DNA from: Streptomyces seoulensis
GTDB taxonomy: Bacteria; Actinomycetota; Actinomycetes; Streptomycetales; Streptomycetaceae
Direction: 5' to 3'
Length of the DNA: 64,000 bases
Assembly: GCA_013364255.1 (NCBI GenBank)
Contig: CP054936.1
Location: 6,032,353-6,096,352 of the forward strand
Shown: piece after piece, positions 41,799 to 50,935 of the stretch
Numbering within the stretch: position 1 is the stretch's first letter
How the letters are laid out: each line of letters starts with the position of its first letter
Translations under genes and position numbers: made by a program
Notes under the pieces: model-generated
What the model saw: only the letters and a program-made list of their open reading frames with translations
The model's database searches: none
What the model was told of the DNA's origin: nothing

Positions 41799-42521
41799 GT
41801 GGACCTTCAGAAGCAGCAGACCGAACCGCGCCGGCAGCCCGCGCCGACCGTGGCGGACAGCGCCGCCCGGGCCGCCGGGCTGCGCGCCTCGGACGCCGAC
41901 CGCGACCGCATCGCCGACCTCCTGCGCGACGCCCTCGCCGAGGGCCGGCTGACCGCCGACGAGCACGCCGAGCGCGTGGAGGGGGTGCTGAGCGCCAAGA
42001 CGGTCGGCGAACTGGAGGTCTTCATCCAGGACCTGCCCGCCGCCCACCAGGACCGCGCCGCCCCCGCGTACACCGCCGCGCCGCACCGGCCGGACGGCGG
42101 CGAGATACCCGCGCAGGCCGACGACAACGTGGTGGCGGTGTTCAGCGCCGCCGTCCGCAAGGGCCGCTGGCGCGCCGGGCGCCGACTGCACGCCTTCTCG
42201 GTCTTCGGCAGCGTGGAAATCGACCTCAGCGAGGCGATATTCGAGTACCAGCAGGTCGTCATCAAGGCCGTCTCCGTCTTCGGCGACGTCCAGATCCGCG
42301 TCCCGGAGAACGTGTCGCTGCGCGGCACCGGCGGCGGCGTCCTCGGCAACTTCGAGGTGGAGGCGCTGGATTCGCCCGACCCGCAGGCGCCCGTGGTCTA
42401 CGTCGACGGCTGGGCGGTCCTCGGGAACGTGGAGGCGCGCCCCAAGCGCGGCAAACTCGTCGCGGACATCCTGGACCGGGTGCAGCGCAAGGTGGACAAG
42501 CGGCTGCGCAAGCATCTCTGA
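41799..42521 (+). CDS. DUF1707 (SHOCT-like) protein with LiaF-like C-terminal domain
   Basis: 240 residues. The DUF1707 domain (about 28-85) shows LRASDADRDRIADLLRDALA and GRLTADEHAERVEGVLSA, a small helical module related to SHOCT. The C-terminal half (about 120-225) is a beta-rich repeat with FSVFGSVEIDLSEA, VSVFGDVQIRVPEN and AVLGNVEARPKRG, as in LiaF/DUF2154 cell-envelope stress proteins. There is no membrane helix. Function is unknown; a DNA- or membrane-associated regulatory role is usual speculation for the family. It starts at GTG 41799 on what is likely a leaderless transcript. Confidence 0.88.
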   Translation: MDLQKQQTEPRRQPAPTVADSAARAAGLRASDADRDRIADLLRDALAEGRLTADEHAERVEGVLSAKTVGELEVFIQDLPAAHQDRAAPAYTAAPHRPDGGEIPAQADDNVVAVFSAAVRKGRWRAGRRLHAFSVFGSVEIDLSEAIFEYQQVVIKAVSVFGDVQIRVPENVSLRGTGGGVLGNFEVEALDSPDPQAPVVYVDGWAVLGNVEARPKRGKLVADILDRVQRKVDKRLRKHL

Positions 42522-42653
42522 GCGGCCGGGCGGTTCACGACTCAGTGCATAGGCGCGCGTACAGCGGGTAGGCCTTGCTGCATCGTCTCTCGGAGGGTCC
42601 CGTGGGACTCACGGCCACCCTTGAGCTCGCGAAGCCGTCGTCAGGAGAAGACC

Positions 42654-43031
42654 GTGCTGCAACCGCCGCATTCGTCCCTGCAGGTCGCTGCCGTCCCGGC
42701 CCAGCGGGTGCCAGTGCGGGACAGGGACCAAGACGCACCATGGCACACCGAGGCGGTGTGCCGGCGTGACGAGGCCGGCCTGTTCTTCGCACCCTCGAAA
42801 GAGCCCACCGCCGCCCGGCTCTCCCGGGAGGAGGCGGCCAAGCGGGTCTGCGCGCAGTGTCCGGTGATGGTCGAGTGCCGCGAGCACGCGCTGCTCCAGC
42901 CCGAGCCGTACGGCGTCTGGGGCGGCCTGACCGCCGCCGAGCGCCGCGTCGTCCTGGCCCGCCGCCGGCGCCGCGACATGGAACTGAAGAAGACGGCACG
43001 GACGACGGGGCGGATAGCGCAGGCGGGCTGA
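42654..43031 (+). CDS. WhiB-family iron-sulfur transcription regulator
   Basis: 125 residues. The four cluster cysteines are in the WhiB arrangement: TEAVCRRDEAGLFF, then AKRVCAQCPVMVECREHAL. They are followed by the G(V/I)WGG turn (EPYGVWGGLTAAERR) and a basic C-terminal tail for DNA contact. WhiB proteins bind a redox- and NO-sensitive 4Fe-4S cluster and act with the principal sigma factor. GTG 42654 is set by AGGAGA upstream. From memory, its place between the fumarase and GlpX genes recalls wblI of S. coelicolor, but I could not check this. A hairpin terminator follows. Confidence 0.93.
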   Translation: MLQPPHSSLQVAAVPAQRVPVRDRDQDAPWHTEAVCRRDEAGLFFAPSKEPTAARLSREEAAKRVCAQCPVMVECREHALLQPEPYGVWGGLTAAERRVVLARRRRRDMELKKTARTTGRIAQAG

Positions 43032-43042
43032 CGGGTCTCCGC

Positions 43043-43072
43043 CGGCGGCCCGGCGCGGGGCGGGCCGCCGGG
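43043..43072 (+). terminator. Hairpin terminator after the WhiB gene
   Basis: 11-bp arms CCGGCGGCCCG/CGGGCCGCCGG with an 8-nt loop, starting 12 bp after the stop codon. Confidence 0.7.
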
Positions 43073-43074
43073 GC

Positions 43075-43241
43075 GCCGCCGGGCGGCAGGCGCGCCACCG
43101 GGCGGCCGGGGTTGCCGCCGGGCGGTCGGTGCGTCACTGGGCGGTCGGCGCGCCGCCGAGCCGCAGGGGTGTCGCCCGGGCAGCCAGGTCGGTGTCCGGC
43201 TGCCGAGTCGGTGTCCGGCTGTCAGGCCGGTAGCCGGCTGC
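43075..43241. repeat. Degenerate GC-rich tandem repeats between WhiB and glpX
   Basis: The first part (about 43075-43160) has roughly 20-bp units around GCCGCCGGGCGG. The second part (43185-43241) is three clean 19-bp copies: at 43185, 43204 and 43223, consensus CAGGTCGGTGTCCGGCTGC. It lies in the spacer between two convergent genes. Confidence 0.75.
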
Positions 43242-43375
43242 CAGGGGCGGCACGAGCCGGTGAACCTTTCCGGTCGCAGCATTAGCGGGGGCCGCCCGTG
43301 TCCCGGCCGTCGTCGGCGACTGGGGCGCCCCCTCCGCACCGGGGCGCGCCCCCTCGCCGTACCCGACCGTGATCC

Positions 43376-43395
43376 GCCGGCCCCTCGGGGCCGGC
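43376..43395 (-). terminator. Hairpin directly after glpX stop
   Basis: The 9-bp complementary arms GCCGGCCCC/GGGGCCGGC meet at a TC-centred tetraloop, starting four bases after the glpX stop codon on the minus strand. Confidence 0.7.
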
Positions 43396-43399
43396 CCGG

Positions 43400-44434
43400 C
43401 TACTTCGCCCGGTCGAAGTCGACCGCGCTGTACGCCCGCAGCTTGCTCAGCCGGTGCTCGGAGTCGATCCGGCGGACCGTGCCGGACTTGGAGCGCATGA
43501 CGATCGAGTCGGTGATCGCCGTCTCCGAGCGGTAGCGCACCCCGCGCAGCAGCTCGCCGTCGGTGATGCCGGTGGCGACGAAGAAGACGTTCTCGCCGGA
43601 GACCAGGTCGTCCGTGGTCAGCACGCGGTCGAGGTCGTGCCCGGCGTCGATCGCCCGCTGCCGCTCCTCGTCGTCCTTGGGCCACAGCTTGCCCTGGATG
43701 GTGCCGCCCAGGCACTTCACCGCGCAGGCCGAGATGATGCCCTCGGGGGTGCCGCCGATGCCCAGCAGCATGTCGACGCCGGTGCCGTCGCGCAGCGCCA
43801 GGATCGAGCCGGCCACGTCACCGTCGGAGATCAGCTTGATCCGGGCGCCGGTCTCCCGGATCTCCTTGATGACGCCGTCGTGCCGGGGCCGGTCCAGGAT
43901 GACGACGGTGACGTCCTCGGGCGTGGCCCGCTTGGCCTTGGCCACCCGCCGGATGTTCACGGACACCGGCGCGTCGATGTCGACGAAGTCCGCCGCCTCC
44001 GGCCCGGTGACCAGCTTGTCCATGTAGAACACGGCGGACGGGTCGAACATCGCGCCGCGCTCGGTGGCCGCCAGGACCGCGATCGCGTTCGGCATGCCCT
44101 TGGCGGTCAGGGTGGTGCCGTCGATCGGGTCGACGGCGATGTCGACCTCGGGCCCGGTCCCGTCGCCCACGCGCTCCCCGTTGAAGAGCATCGGGGCTTC
44201 GTCCTTCTCGCCCTCGCCGATGACGACGACGCCGTTCATCGAGACGGTGGAGACGAGGGTCCGCATGGCACGGACGGCGGCGCCGTCGGCGCCGTTCTTG
44301 TCACCGCGCCCGACCCAGCGGCCGGCGGCCATGGCCGCGGCCTCGGTCACCCGGACGAGTTCCAGGGCGATGTTGCGGTCGGGAGCCTCTTCGGGAACTT
44401 CAAGCTCGGACGGCAAGTGATGATGCTCGGTCAT
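43400..44434 (-). CDS. glpX: Class II fructose-1,6-bisphosphatase (GlpX)
   Basis: 344 residues. It removes the 1-phosphate from fructose-1,6-bisphosphate, the gluconeogenic step; actinobacteria generally rely on this class. The metal and substrate motifs are intact: GRGDKNGADGAAVRAMR, VIGEGEKDEAPMLFNGE, EVDIAVDPIDGTTLTAKG, and LGIGGTPEGIISACAVKCLG. ATG 44434 (MTEHHHLPSEL) is preceded by AAAGGTG and is preferred over an upstream in-frame ATG. It is divergent from the DUF4245 gene, a frequent neighbour in actinobacteria. Confidence 0.96.
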   Translation of the reverse strand: MTEHHHLPSELEVPEEAPDRNIALELVRVTEAAAMAAGRWVGRGDKNGADGAAVRAMRTLVSTVSMNGVVVIGEGEKDEAPMLFNGERVGDGTGPEVDIAVDPIDGTTLTAKGMPNAIAVLAATERGAMFDPSAVFYMDKLVTGPEAADFVDIDAPVSVNIRRVAKAKRATPEDVTVVILDRPRHDGVIKEIRETGARIKLISDGDVAGSILALRDGTGVDMLLGIGGTPEGIISACAVKCLGGTIQGKLWPKDDEERQRAIDAGHDLDRVLTTDDLVSGENVFFVATGITDGELLRGVRYRSETAITDSIVMRSKSGTVRRIDSEHRLSKLRAYSAVDFDRAK

Positions 44435-44561
44435 CGGAGCGCACCTTTCTGATACGACGACGGCCGGATGAGGGTTCAACACCCGACTCTATCGCCGGGC
44501 AGACAAAATGAGCAGGGGACCCCACGGATGAGCGGACCGGGCACCTGCGACGATAGGGGGC

Positions 44562-45095
44562 GTGGCAGGTTCGAACCGCAAGCAGAAGACAGTCCGGGGC
44601 ACCATCGCCTCCCTGGGCGTGACGGTGATGGCGGCGGCGGTCATCTACGTCTTCGTCCCGCACGACGATCACGCCCCCGACATCCGTCCGGTCGACTACA
44701 GCGTGGAACTGATCACGGCACGCCGCGCCGCGTCCTACCCGGTGGCCGCGCCCGAAGGACTCCCCGCGGGCTGGAAGGCCACCTCGGTGCGCTACCGCGC
44801 CGACCAGGGAGACTTCTGGCACCTGGGCTTCCAGGACCCCGACGGCCAGTACGTGGCGGTCGAGCAGTCCACGCAGAAGCGGGCGGCCTTCATCGACGAC
44901 GCCAGTCAGGGCGGCCACGCCACCAAGGTGACCCAGCGGATCGACGGCCGCACCTGGACGCGCTGGACCGGCGGCCGCTACGACGCCCTCGTCCACGAGG
45001 ACGGCAAGGGGTCGACGACGGTGGTCGCGGGCACCGCGGGCTTCGACGGGCTCACGACGATGGCGCGGGCGCTGGAGCTGAAGAAGACGTCCTGA
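44562..45095 (+). CDS. DUF4245 membrane-anchored protein
   Basis: 177 residues: a short basic cytoplasmic start, one membrane helix (TIASLGVTVMAAAVIYVFV) and an extracytoplasmic DUF4245 domain (about 45-177; YPVAAPEGLPAGWKATSVRY, WHLGFQDPDGQYVAVEQS). Function unknown, but the family is conserved beside glpX across actinobacteria. GTG 44562 follows GACGATAGGGGGC, compatible with leaderless transcription (spacing seven); no SD is present. Confidence 0.88.
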   Translation: MAGSNRKQKTVRGTIASLGVTVMAAAVIYVFVPHDDHAPDIRPVDYSVELITARRAASYPVAAPEGLPAGWKATSVRYRADQGDFWHLGFQDPDGQYVAVEQSTQKRAAFIDDASQGGHATKVTQRIDGRTWTRWTGGRYDALVHEDGKGSTTVVAGTAGFDGLTTMARALELKKTS

Positions 45096-45135
45096 CGACG
45101 TGACGCCGAAGACCGGCCGCGGTGCGCCCCCAACC

Positions 45136-45240
45136 GGGCATCGGCATCACCGGACGCGCCCCAGGCAGGGCATCGGCGTCACCGGACGGGCCCCGGCAGG
45201 GCACCGTCGTCACCGGACGCGCCCCCGGCAGGGCACCGGG
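45136..45240. repeat. 31-32-bp tandem repeat (three and a part copies)
   Basis: The units start at 45136, 45168, 45199 and 45231 (partial). The shared core is TCACCGGACGCGCCCC, followed by GGCAGGGCA. Lengths are 32, 31 and 32 bp with few differences. The array fills the gap between the convergent DUF4245 and xseB genes. Confidence 0.88.
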
Positions 45241-45263
45241 GTCTCCCAGGGCCTACGGCCCGG

Positions 45264-45503
45264 TCACTCCTCGCCGTCCTCGTCCTGGGCGGCCTCCTCG
45301 GCCAGCGCCGCGTCCAGGCGGGCGCGCGCGCCCTCCAGCCACCGACGGCACACCTTGGCCAGCTCCTCGCCCCGCTCCCACAGCGCCAGGGACTCCTCCA
45401 GGCTGGTCCCGCCCGCCTCCAGGCGCCGTACGACCTCGATCAGTTCGTCGCGCGCCTGCTCGTAGCCGAGCGTCTCCTGTGCCGGTACTGCCTCGCTGGT
45501 CAT
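45264..45503 (-). CDS. xseB: Exonuclease VII small subunit
   Basis: 79 residues with the XseB signature YEQARDELIEVVRRLEAGGT followed by SLEESLALWERGEELAKVC, a helical hairpin that binds the large subunit. The acidic tail (AAQDEDGEE) is usual. It starts nine bases after the xseA stop with a G-rich RBS, so the two are co-expressed. Several small subunits coat one XseA, giving a nuclease that degrades single-stranded DNA. Confidence 0.95.
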   Translation of the reverse strand: MTSEAVPAQETLGYEQARDELIEVVRRLEAGGTSLEESLALWERGEELAKVCRRWLEGARARLDAALAEEAAQDEDGEE

Positions 45504-45512
45504 CCGCCCACC

Positions 45513-46721
45513 CTAAACGTCGACTCGTACCGTGAACTCGCCCTCGGCGACCCGGGCCCGCAGCGCCTCGTCCGCCGCCACCTCGGCCGGATCGCGGACC
45601 ACATGGCCGTCCGCCCGCTGCAGGACGGCGTATCCGCGCCGCAGGGTCGCCGCCGGGGAGAGGGCCACCACGCGCGCGTGCGTGTGCGCCAGCTCGGAGT
45701 CGGCGCGGTCCAGCAGGTGCCGCACGGTGCGCCGGCCCCGGTCGAGCAGCGCGGCGACATGGTCCGCCCGCTCGTCGATCATGCGGTGCGGGTCCTCCAT
45801 GCAGGGCCGCGCCAGCGCGTGGGCGAGCCCGCGCTCCTCCCGCTCCACGTGCGCCCGCGCGCACCGCCGCGCGCGGTCGCGCAGCTGCCGGACCCGCTCG
45901 TACTCCTCGCCGACGTCCGGGACGACCTTCTTCGCGGCGTCGGTCGGGGTGGAGGCGCGCAGGTCGGCGACGTAGTCCAGCAGCGGCGTGTCCGGCTCGT
46001 GGCCGATCGCGGAGACCACGGGCGTACGGCACGCGGCGACCGCGCGGACCAGCTGCTCGTCGGAGAACGGCAGCAGGTCCTCCACGCTGCCGCCGCCGCG
46101 CGCCACCACGATCACGTCCACGTCGGCGCTCTCGTCCAGCTCCTTGACCGCCTGCACGACCTGCGTGACGGCGTGCACGCCCTGCACGGCGACGTTGCGC
46201 ACCTCGAAGCGGACGGCGGGCCAGCGGTGCCGGGCGTTCTCCAGCACGTCGCGCTCCGCGGCGGAGGCGCGTCCGCACACCAGGCCGATCAGCTGCGGCA
46301 GGAAGGGCAGCGCCTTCTTGCGCTCGGGCGCGAACAGGCCCTCGGCGGCGAGGTTCTTCTTCAGCTGCTCAAGACGGGCCAGCAGCTCCCCGACGCCCAC
46401 CGGCCTTATCTCGGCCGCGCGCAGGGACAGCTGCCCGCGCGGGGCGTACCACTCCGGTTTGGCGTGCACCAGGACGCGGGCGCCCTCGCCGACGACATCG
46501 GCGACCGCGTCGAACACCTCGCGGTAGCAGGTCACGCCGACCGAGATGTTGTACGACGGGTCGCGCAGCGTCAGGAACACCACGCCCGCGCCGGGCCGCC
46601 GCGACAGCTGCGTGATCTGGCCCTCCACCCAGACCGCGCCGAGCCGGTCGATCCAGCCGCCGATGAGCCGGGAGACCTCGCCGACGGGCAGGGGAGCTTC
46701 GGGGGACGTGGAGATGGCCAT
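45513..46721 (-). CDS. xseA: Exonuclease VII large subunit
   Basis: 402 residues: an N-terminal OB fold (VWVEGQITQLSRRPGAGVVF, then LTLRDPSYNISVGVTCYR), the catalytic domain with LIGLVCGRASAAERDVLENA and VDVIVVARGGGSVEDLLPFS, then DEQLVRAVAACRTPVVSAIG with HEPDTPLLDYVADLRASTPT. A coiled-coil region binding XseB follows. ATG 46721 (MAISTSPEA) lies seven bases after TACCCT on the minus strand, compatible with leaderless transcription; an upstream ATG at 46751 would overlap the promoter. It is divergent from ispH. Confidence 0.95.
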   Translation of the reverse strand: MAISTSPEAPLPVGEVSRLIGGWIDRLGAVWVEGQITQLSRRPGAGVVFLTLRDPSYNISVGVTCYREVFDAVADVVGEGARVLVHAKPEWYAPRGQLSLRAAEIRPVGVGELLARLEQLKKNLAAEGLFAPERKKALPFLPQLIGLVCGRASAAERDVLENARHRWPAVRFEVRNVAVQGVHAVTQVVQAVKELDESADVDVIVVARGGGSVEDLLPFSDEQLVRAVAACRTPVVSAIGHEPDTPLLDYVADLRASTPTDAAKKVVPDVGEEYERVRQLRDRARRCARAHVEREERGLAHALARPCMEDPHRMIDERADHVAALLDRGRRTVRHLLDRADSELAHTHARVVALSPAATLRRGYAVLQRADGHVVRDPAEVAADEALRARVAEGEFTVRVDV

Positions 46722-46728
46722 GCCCGCG

Positions 46729-46734
46729 AGGGTA
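46729..46734 (-). promoter_or_regulatory. -10-like TACCCT, near-leaderless spacing for xseA
   Basis: On the minus strand TACCCT ends seven bases before ATG 46721. Confidence 0.45.
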
Positions 46735-46804
46735 GCGTCCGGCGCCGACAACGGCGGCGGCGCCGGACGGGGCCGCGCGATCTCCGGGCCGCCCGGCGCA
46801 CCTT

Positions 46805-46810
46805 TACGAT
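46805..46810 (+). promoter_or_regulatory. -10-like TACGAT, leaderless spacing for ispH
   Basis: TACGAT ends six bases before ATG 46817, so the transcript probably begins at the start codon. Confidence 0.6.
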
Positions 46811-46816
46811 GGGGCC

Positions 46817-47824
46817 ATGACCGCTACGTCTGGCCGCCGTGTCCTGCTCGCCGCTCCCCGGGGCTACTGCGCGGGTGTGGACCGCGCCGTGATCGCCGTG
46901 GAGAAAGCCCTGGAGCAGTACGGGGCTCCGGTGTACGTCCGGCACGAGATCGTGCACAACAAGTACGTGGTGCAGACCCTGGAGAAGAAGGGCGCCGTCT
47001 TCGTCGAGCGGACGGAGGAGGTGCCGCCGGGCAACATCGTGATGTTCTCGGCGCACGGCGTCGCGCCCGTCGTGCACGAGGAGGCCGCACGCGGCCGGCT
47101 CGCCACCATCGACGCCACCTGCCCGCTGGTCACCAAGGTGCACAAGGAGGCCGTCCGGTTCGCCAAGGAGGACTACGACATCCTCCTGATCGGGCACGAG
47201 GGCCACGAGGAGGTCATCGGCACCTCCGGCGAGGCCCCCGAGCACATCCAGCTGGTCGACGGCCCCGGGGACGTGGCGAAGGTCGAGGTGCGCGACCCGT
47301 CGCGGGTGGTGTGGCTCTCGCAGACCACGCTCTCGGTGGACGAGACCATGGAGACGGTCGACGCCCTGCAGGAGAAGTTCCCACAGCTGATCTCGCCGCC
47401 CAGCGACGACATCTGCTACGCCACGCAGAACCGCCAGCTCGCCGTCAAGCAGATGGGCGCCGACGCCGACCTGGTCATCGTGGTCGGCTCCCGCAACTCC
47501 TCGAACTCCAAGCGGCTGGTGGAGGTCGCCAAGCTCGCGGGCGCGGCCCAGGCCTACCTCGTGGACTTCGCCGACGAGATCGACGAGGCCTGGCTGGAGG
47601 GCGTCGGCACGGTCGGCGTGACCTCGGGCGCGTCGGTGCCGGAGGTGCTGGTCGAGCAGGTGCTCGAATGGCTCGCGGGGCGCGGCTTCGAGGACGTGGA
47701 GATCGTCAAGGCGGCCGAGGAGTCCATCATCTTCTCGCTGCCGAAGGAGCTCCGCCGCGACCTGCGCGAGGAGGCGTCCACGCTGGCCGCCGAGCGCGGC
47801 GGATCGGGCACGCCGGAAGCCTGA
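46817..47824 (+). CDS. ispH: 4-hydroxy-3-methylbut-2-enyl diphosphate reductase
   Basis: 335 residues. This is the last enzyme of the MEP isoprenoid pathway, giving IPP and DMAPP. Three cysteines for the Fe-S cluster are conserved: APRGYCAGVDRAV, IDATCPLVTKVHKE and DDICYATQNRQ. Substrate-binding motifs HEIVHNKYVV, FSAHGVAP and VVGSRNSSNSKRLVE are present. It is divergent from xseA and followed by polyphosphate glucokinase, a conserved actinobacterial arrangement as far as I recall. Confidence 0.97.
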   Translation: MTATSGRRVLLAAPRGYCAGVDRAVIAVEKALEQYGAPVYVRHEIVHNKYVVQTLEKKGAVFVERTEEVPPGNIVMFSAHGVAPVVHEEAARGRLATIDATCPLVTKVHKEAVRFAKEDYDILLIGHEGHEEVIGTSGEAPEHIQLVDGPGDVAKVEVRDPSRVVWLSQTTLSVDETMETVDALQEKFPQLISPPSDDICYATQNRQLAVKQMGADADLVIVVGSRNSSNSKRLVEVAKLAGAAQAYLVDFADEIDEAWLEGVGTVGVTSGASVPEVLVEQVLEWLAGRGFEDVEIVKAAEESIIFSLPKELRRDLREEASTLAAERGGSGTPEA

Positions 47825-47882
47825 GCCCCTCAAGAGGAGAACGGTCGCCCCGGCCCACGGCGTGACGGTCAGTGCCACCCCG

Positions 47883-47888
47883 TAACGT
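47883..47888 (+). promoter_or_regulatory. -10-like TAACGT, leaderless spacing for ppgK
   Basis: TAACGT ends six bases before ATG 47895. Confidence 0.58.
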
Positions 47889-47894
47889 GGAGCC

Positions 47895-48641
47895 ATGCAG
47901 ATCTTCGGTGTGGACATCGGCGGTTCGGGGATCAAGGGCGCCCCGGTGGACCTGGACCGGGGCGACCTGGCCCAGGAGCGGTGCAAAGTGCTCACCCCGC
48001 ACCCGGCGACGCCCGACGGGGTGGCCGACGGCGTCAAGCAGGTCGTCGACCACTTCGGCTGGACGGGACCGGTCGGGCTGACGTTCCCGGGCGTGGTCAC
48101 CGGCGGCGCCACGATCCGTACGGCGGCCAACGTGGACAGCAGCTGGATCGACACCGACGCGCGCGCGTTGTTCGGCGAGCGGCTCGGCGGCCTGCCGGTG
48201 ACGGTGGTCAACGACGCGGACGCGGCGGGCGTCGCCGAGATGCAGTTCGGCGCCGGGAAGGGCCGCAAGGGCACGGTGATCCTGCTGACCTTCGGCACCG
48301 GCATCGGAAGCGCGGTGTTCATCGACGGCGCGCTGGTGCCCAACACCGAGCTGGGCCATCTGGAGCTGGACGGCCACGAGGCGGAGAAGCGCGCCTCCAG
48401 CAAGGTCAAGGACGACCGCGACCTGTCCTGGGAGCAGTGGGCGCGCCGGGTCCAGAAGTACCTGGCCCACGTCGAGATGCTGTTCTCGCCCGAGCTGTTC
48501 GTCATCGGCGGCGGCGTCAGCCGCAAGTCCCACAAGTTCCTGCCCCTCATCGAGGGGGTGCGGGCGGAGATCGTCCCCGCCCAGCTCCAGAACAACGCGG
48601 GCATCGTGGGCGCGGCGATGCGGGCGGCACAGAGCGCCTGA
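47895..48641 (+). CDS. ppgK: Polyphosphate glucokinase (ROK family)
   Basis: A 248-residue kinase that phosphorylates glucose using polyphosphate or ATP. ROK motifs are IFGVDIGGSGIKGAPVDLD, the phosphate loop VGLTFPGVVTGG, the catalytic Asp in TVVNDADAAGVAEMQFG, and LTFGTGIGSAVFIDG. The length and absence of the ROK zinc cluster fit PPGK rather than the longer ATP-glucokinases. It has its own leaderless-type promoter 70 bp after ispH. A degenerate tandem repeat follows the gene. Confidence 0.94.
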   Translation: MQIFGVDIGGSGIKGAPVDLDRGDLAQERCKVLTPHPATPDGVADGVKQVVDHFGWTGPVGLTFPGVVTGGATIRTAANVDSSWIDTDARALFGERLGGLPVTVVNDADAAGVAEMQFGAGKGRKGTVILLTFGTGIGSAVFIDGALVPNTELGHLELDGHEAEKRASSKVKDDRDLSWEQWARRVQKYLAHVEMLFSPELFVIGGGVSRKSHKFLPLIEGVRAEIVPAQLQNNAGIVGAAMRAAQSA

Positions 48642-48682
48642 CCGGCGGCGTCTTTGTCGGGCGCGCCGGTGAGAGCGCCCTC

Positions 48683-48890
48683 ACCCGGCCGGCGGGCTCG
48701 CCTTGGCCGGCGGTCTTGCCTTGGCCGGCGGGCTAACGCCGGCTGGGGTCTCGCCCCGGTCGGCGGCCTCGCCCCGGCTGGGGGTCTCGCCCCCGGCCGG
48801 TGGTCTCACTCCCGCCGGTGGCCCCGCCCCGGGCCTGCGGCCTCACCCCAGCTGGGGTCTCACTCCGGCCGGCGGCTGCGCACCGCCGGC
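48683..48890. repeat. Degenerate 17-19-bp tandem repeat (about eleven copies)
   Basis: Successive copies resemble GCCGGCGGTCTCGCCCCG with variable third positions. The array spans the gap after ppgK and enters the last ten codons of the minus-strand membrane protein gene, supplying its C-terminal residues. Confidence 0.8.
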
Positions 48891-49483
48891 CGGGTGACCG
48901 CGACCGCGAGGGCCGCGCGCCGTACCAGCGCCACCGCGGCCGCGACCAGCGTGCCGGCGTACAGCCACAGCGCCTGGGTGGCGAGGGCGGTCACCAGGCC
49001 CGTCACGGTGCCGAGGACGCCGCCGGCGCCGTCGGCCACGGGCAGCAGCCCCACGGTGAACCCGATCGGCACGACGACGGGCGCGGCCAGCACGTCGCCC
49101 CCGCGCACCCACAGGGCGGTCAGCGCGCACACCGGCAGGAACAGCACGCCGTACCCGGTCGGCGAACCGTCCAGCAGCAGCGCGTCGAGGCAGCCCAGCG
49201 CGAGCATCAGCGCGCCGCAGAACAGCCCGCCGCCGAGCCCGGTCAGCCGCGGGTCGGGCAGCCGCCGCAGCCGCCGTACGAGACCGGCCGGAGCGGAGGT
49301 GGGGGGCGCGGCGGAGCCCGGACGGCGTACCGAGGACCCGCCGGGGCCGCGCGCTCCTCCCGCGGCCGGCCGGGGGCGGGGGCGCGCCGGCGGCCGTGCC
49401 GGCTGCTGTATGCCCTGGCCGGGCGCGGGCGGCCTGCCGCGTCGCGGTCCGTGCTGCTGGTGTCGCGTCCTGTGTTGCTCCAC
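48860..49483 (-). CDS. Four-helix membrane protein (DUF6542-like)
   Basis: 207 residues. A Pro/Arg/Gly-rich N-terminal half (about 1-75) is probably disordered. The C-terminal half has four membrane helices (about 84-102, 107-123, 127-147 and 150-185). I believe this matches DUF6542, which is found next to ychF in Streptomyces, but that is from memory. GTG 49483 follows TAGGTT by six bases on the minus strand, so leaderless translation is likely. Function is unknown. The 3' end runs into a degenerate tandem repeat. Confidence 0.75.
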   Translation of the reverse strand: MEQHRTRHQQHGPRRGRPPAPGQGIQQPARPPARPRPRPAAGGARGPGGSSVRRPGSAAPPTSAPAGLVRRLRRLPDPRLTGLGGGLFCGALMLALGCLDALLLDGSPTGYGVLFLPVCALTALWVRGGDVLAAPVVVPIGFTVGLLPVADGAGGVLGTVTGLVTALATQALWLYAGTLVAAAVALVRRAALAVAVTRPAVRSRRPE

Positions 49484-49489
49484 TGGACC

Positions 49490-49495
49490 AACCTA
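49490..49495 (-). promoter_or_regulatory. -10-like TAGGTT, leaderless spacing for the membrane protein gene
   Basis: On the minus strand TAGGTT ends six bases before GTG 49483. Confidence 0.55.
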
Positions 49496-49648
49496 GGTCT
49501 GTTTATGTGCTGAATAGGCCGTTTGACACGCCGCTCGGCGTGGCGCGGCCATGCGTTCGAACCGTCGCCGAGGCGGGGCGGCGCACGCCGTAGACTGGTG
49601 GATCGGCCGCCTTGGCCGCCAGTCTCCTCACGTACGGGAAGTCGCAAC

Positions 49649-50737
<1,089 letters not shown>

Positions 50738-50752
50738 GCGGATGAAATAACA

Positions 50753-50769
50753 CCACGTCGTTGACGTGG
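50753..50769 (+). terminator. Small hairpin after ychF
   Basis: CCACGTC-GTT-GACGTGG, 16 bp past the stop. It is short, but it marks the boundary where base composition becomes visibly less GC-rich. Confidence 0.55.
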
Positions 50770-50892
50770 CAAACAGGCAGGTCAGATGGGGTCCACTTCT
50801 CCGGAGGTGGGCCCTTGGCCTTTCCTCGTGCTGGATGGGTGCTGGATCAGCTGAGGCACCATCAGTCGGTTCCTCTCTCAGATAACACGAAG

Positions 50893-50916
50893 AGTGGTAC
50901 GTTATTGAGTACCACT
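50893..50916. promoter_or_regulatory. Inverted repeat operator of the yefM-yoeB operon
   Basis: AGTGGTAC and GTACCACT, separated by GTTATTGA, lie 20 bp before the yefM start in an AT-rich stretch. YefM and the YefM-YoeB complex bind palindromes with a TGTACA-like core and repress their own operon; this repeat is the obvious candidate. Confidence 0.7.
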
Positions 50917-50935
50917 TGATGGGAGGGTTGAGGTC

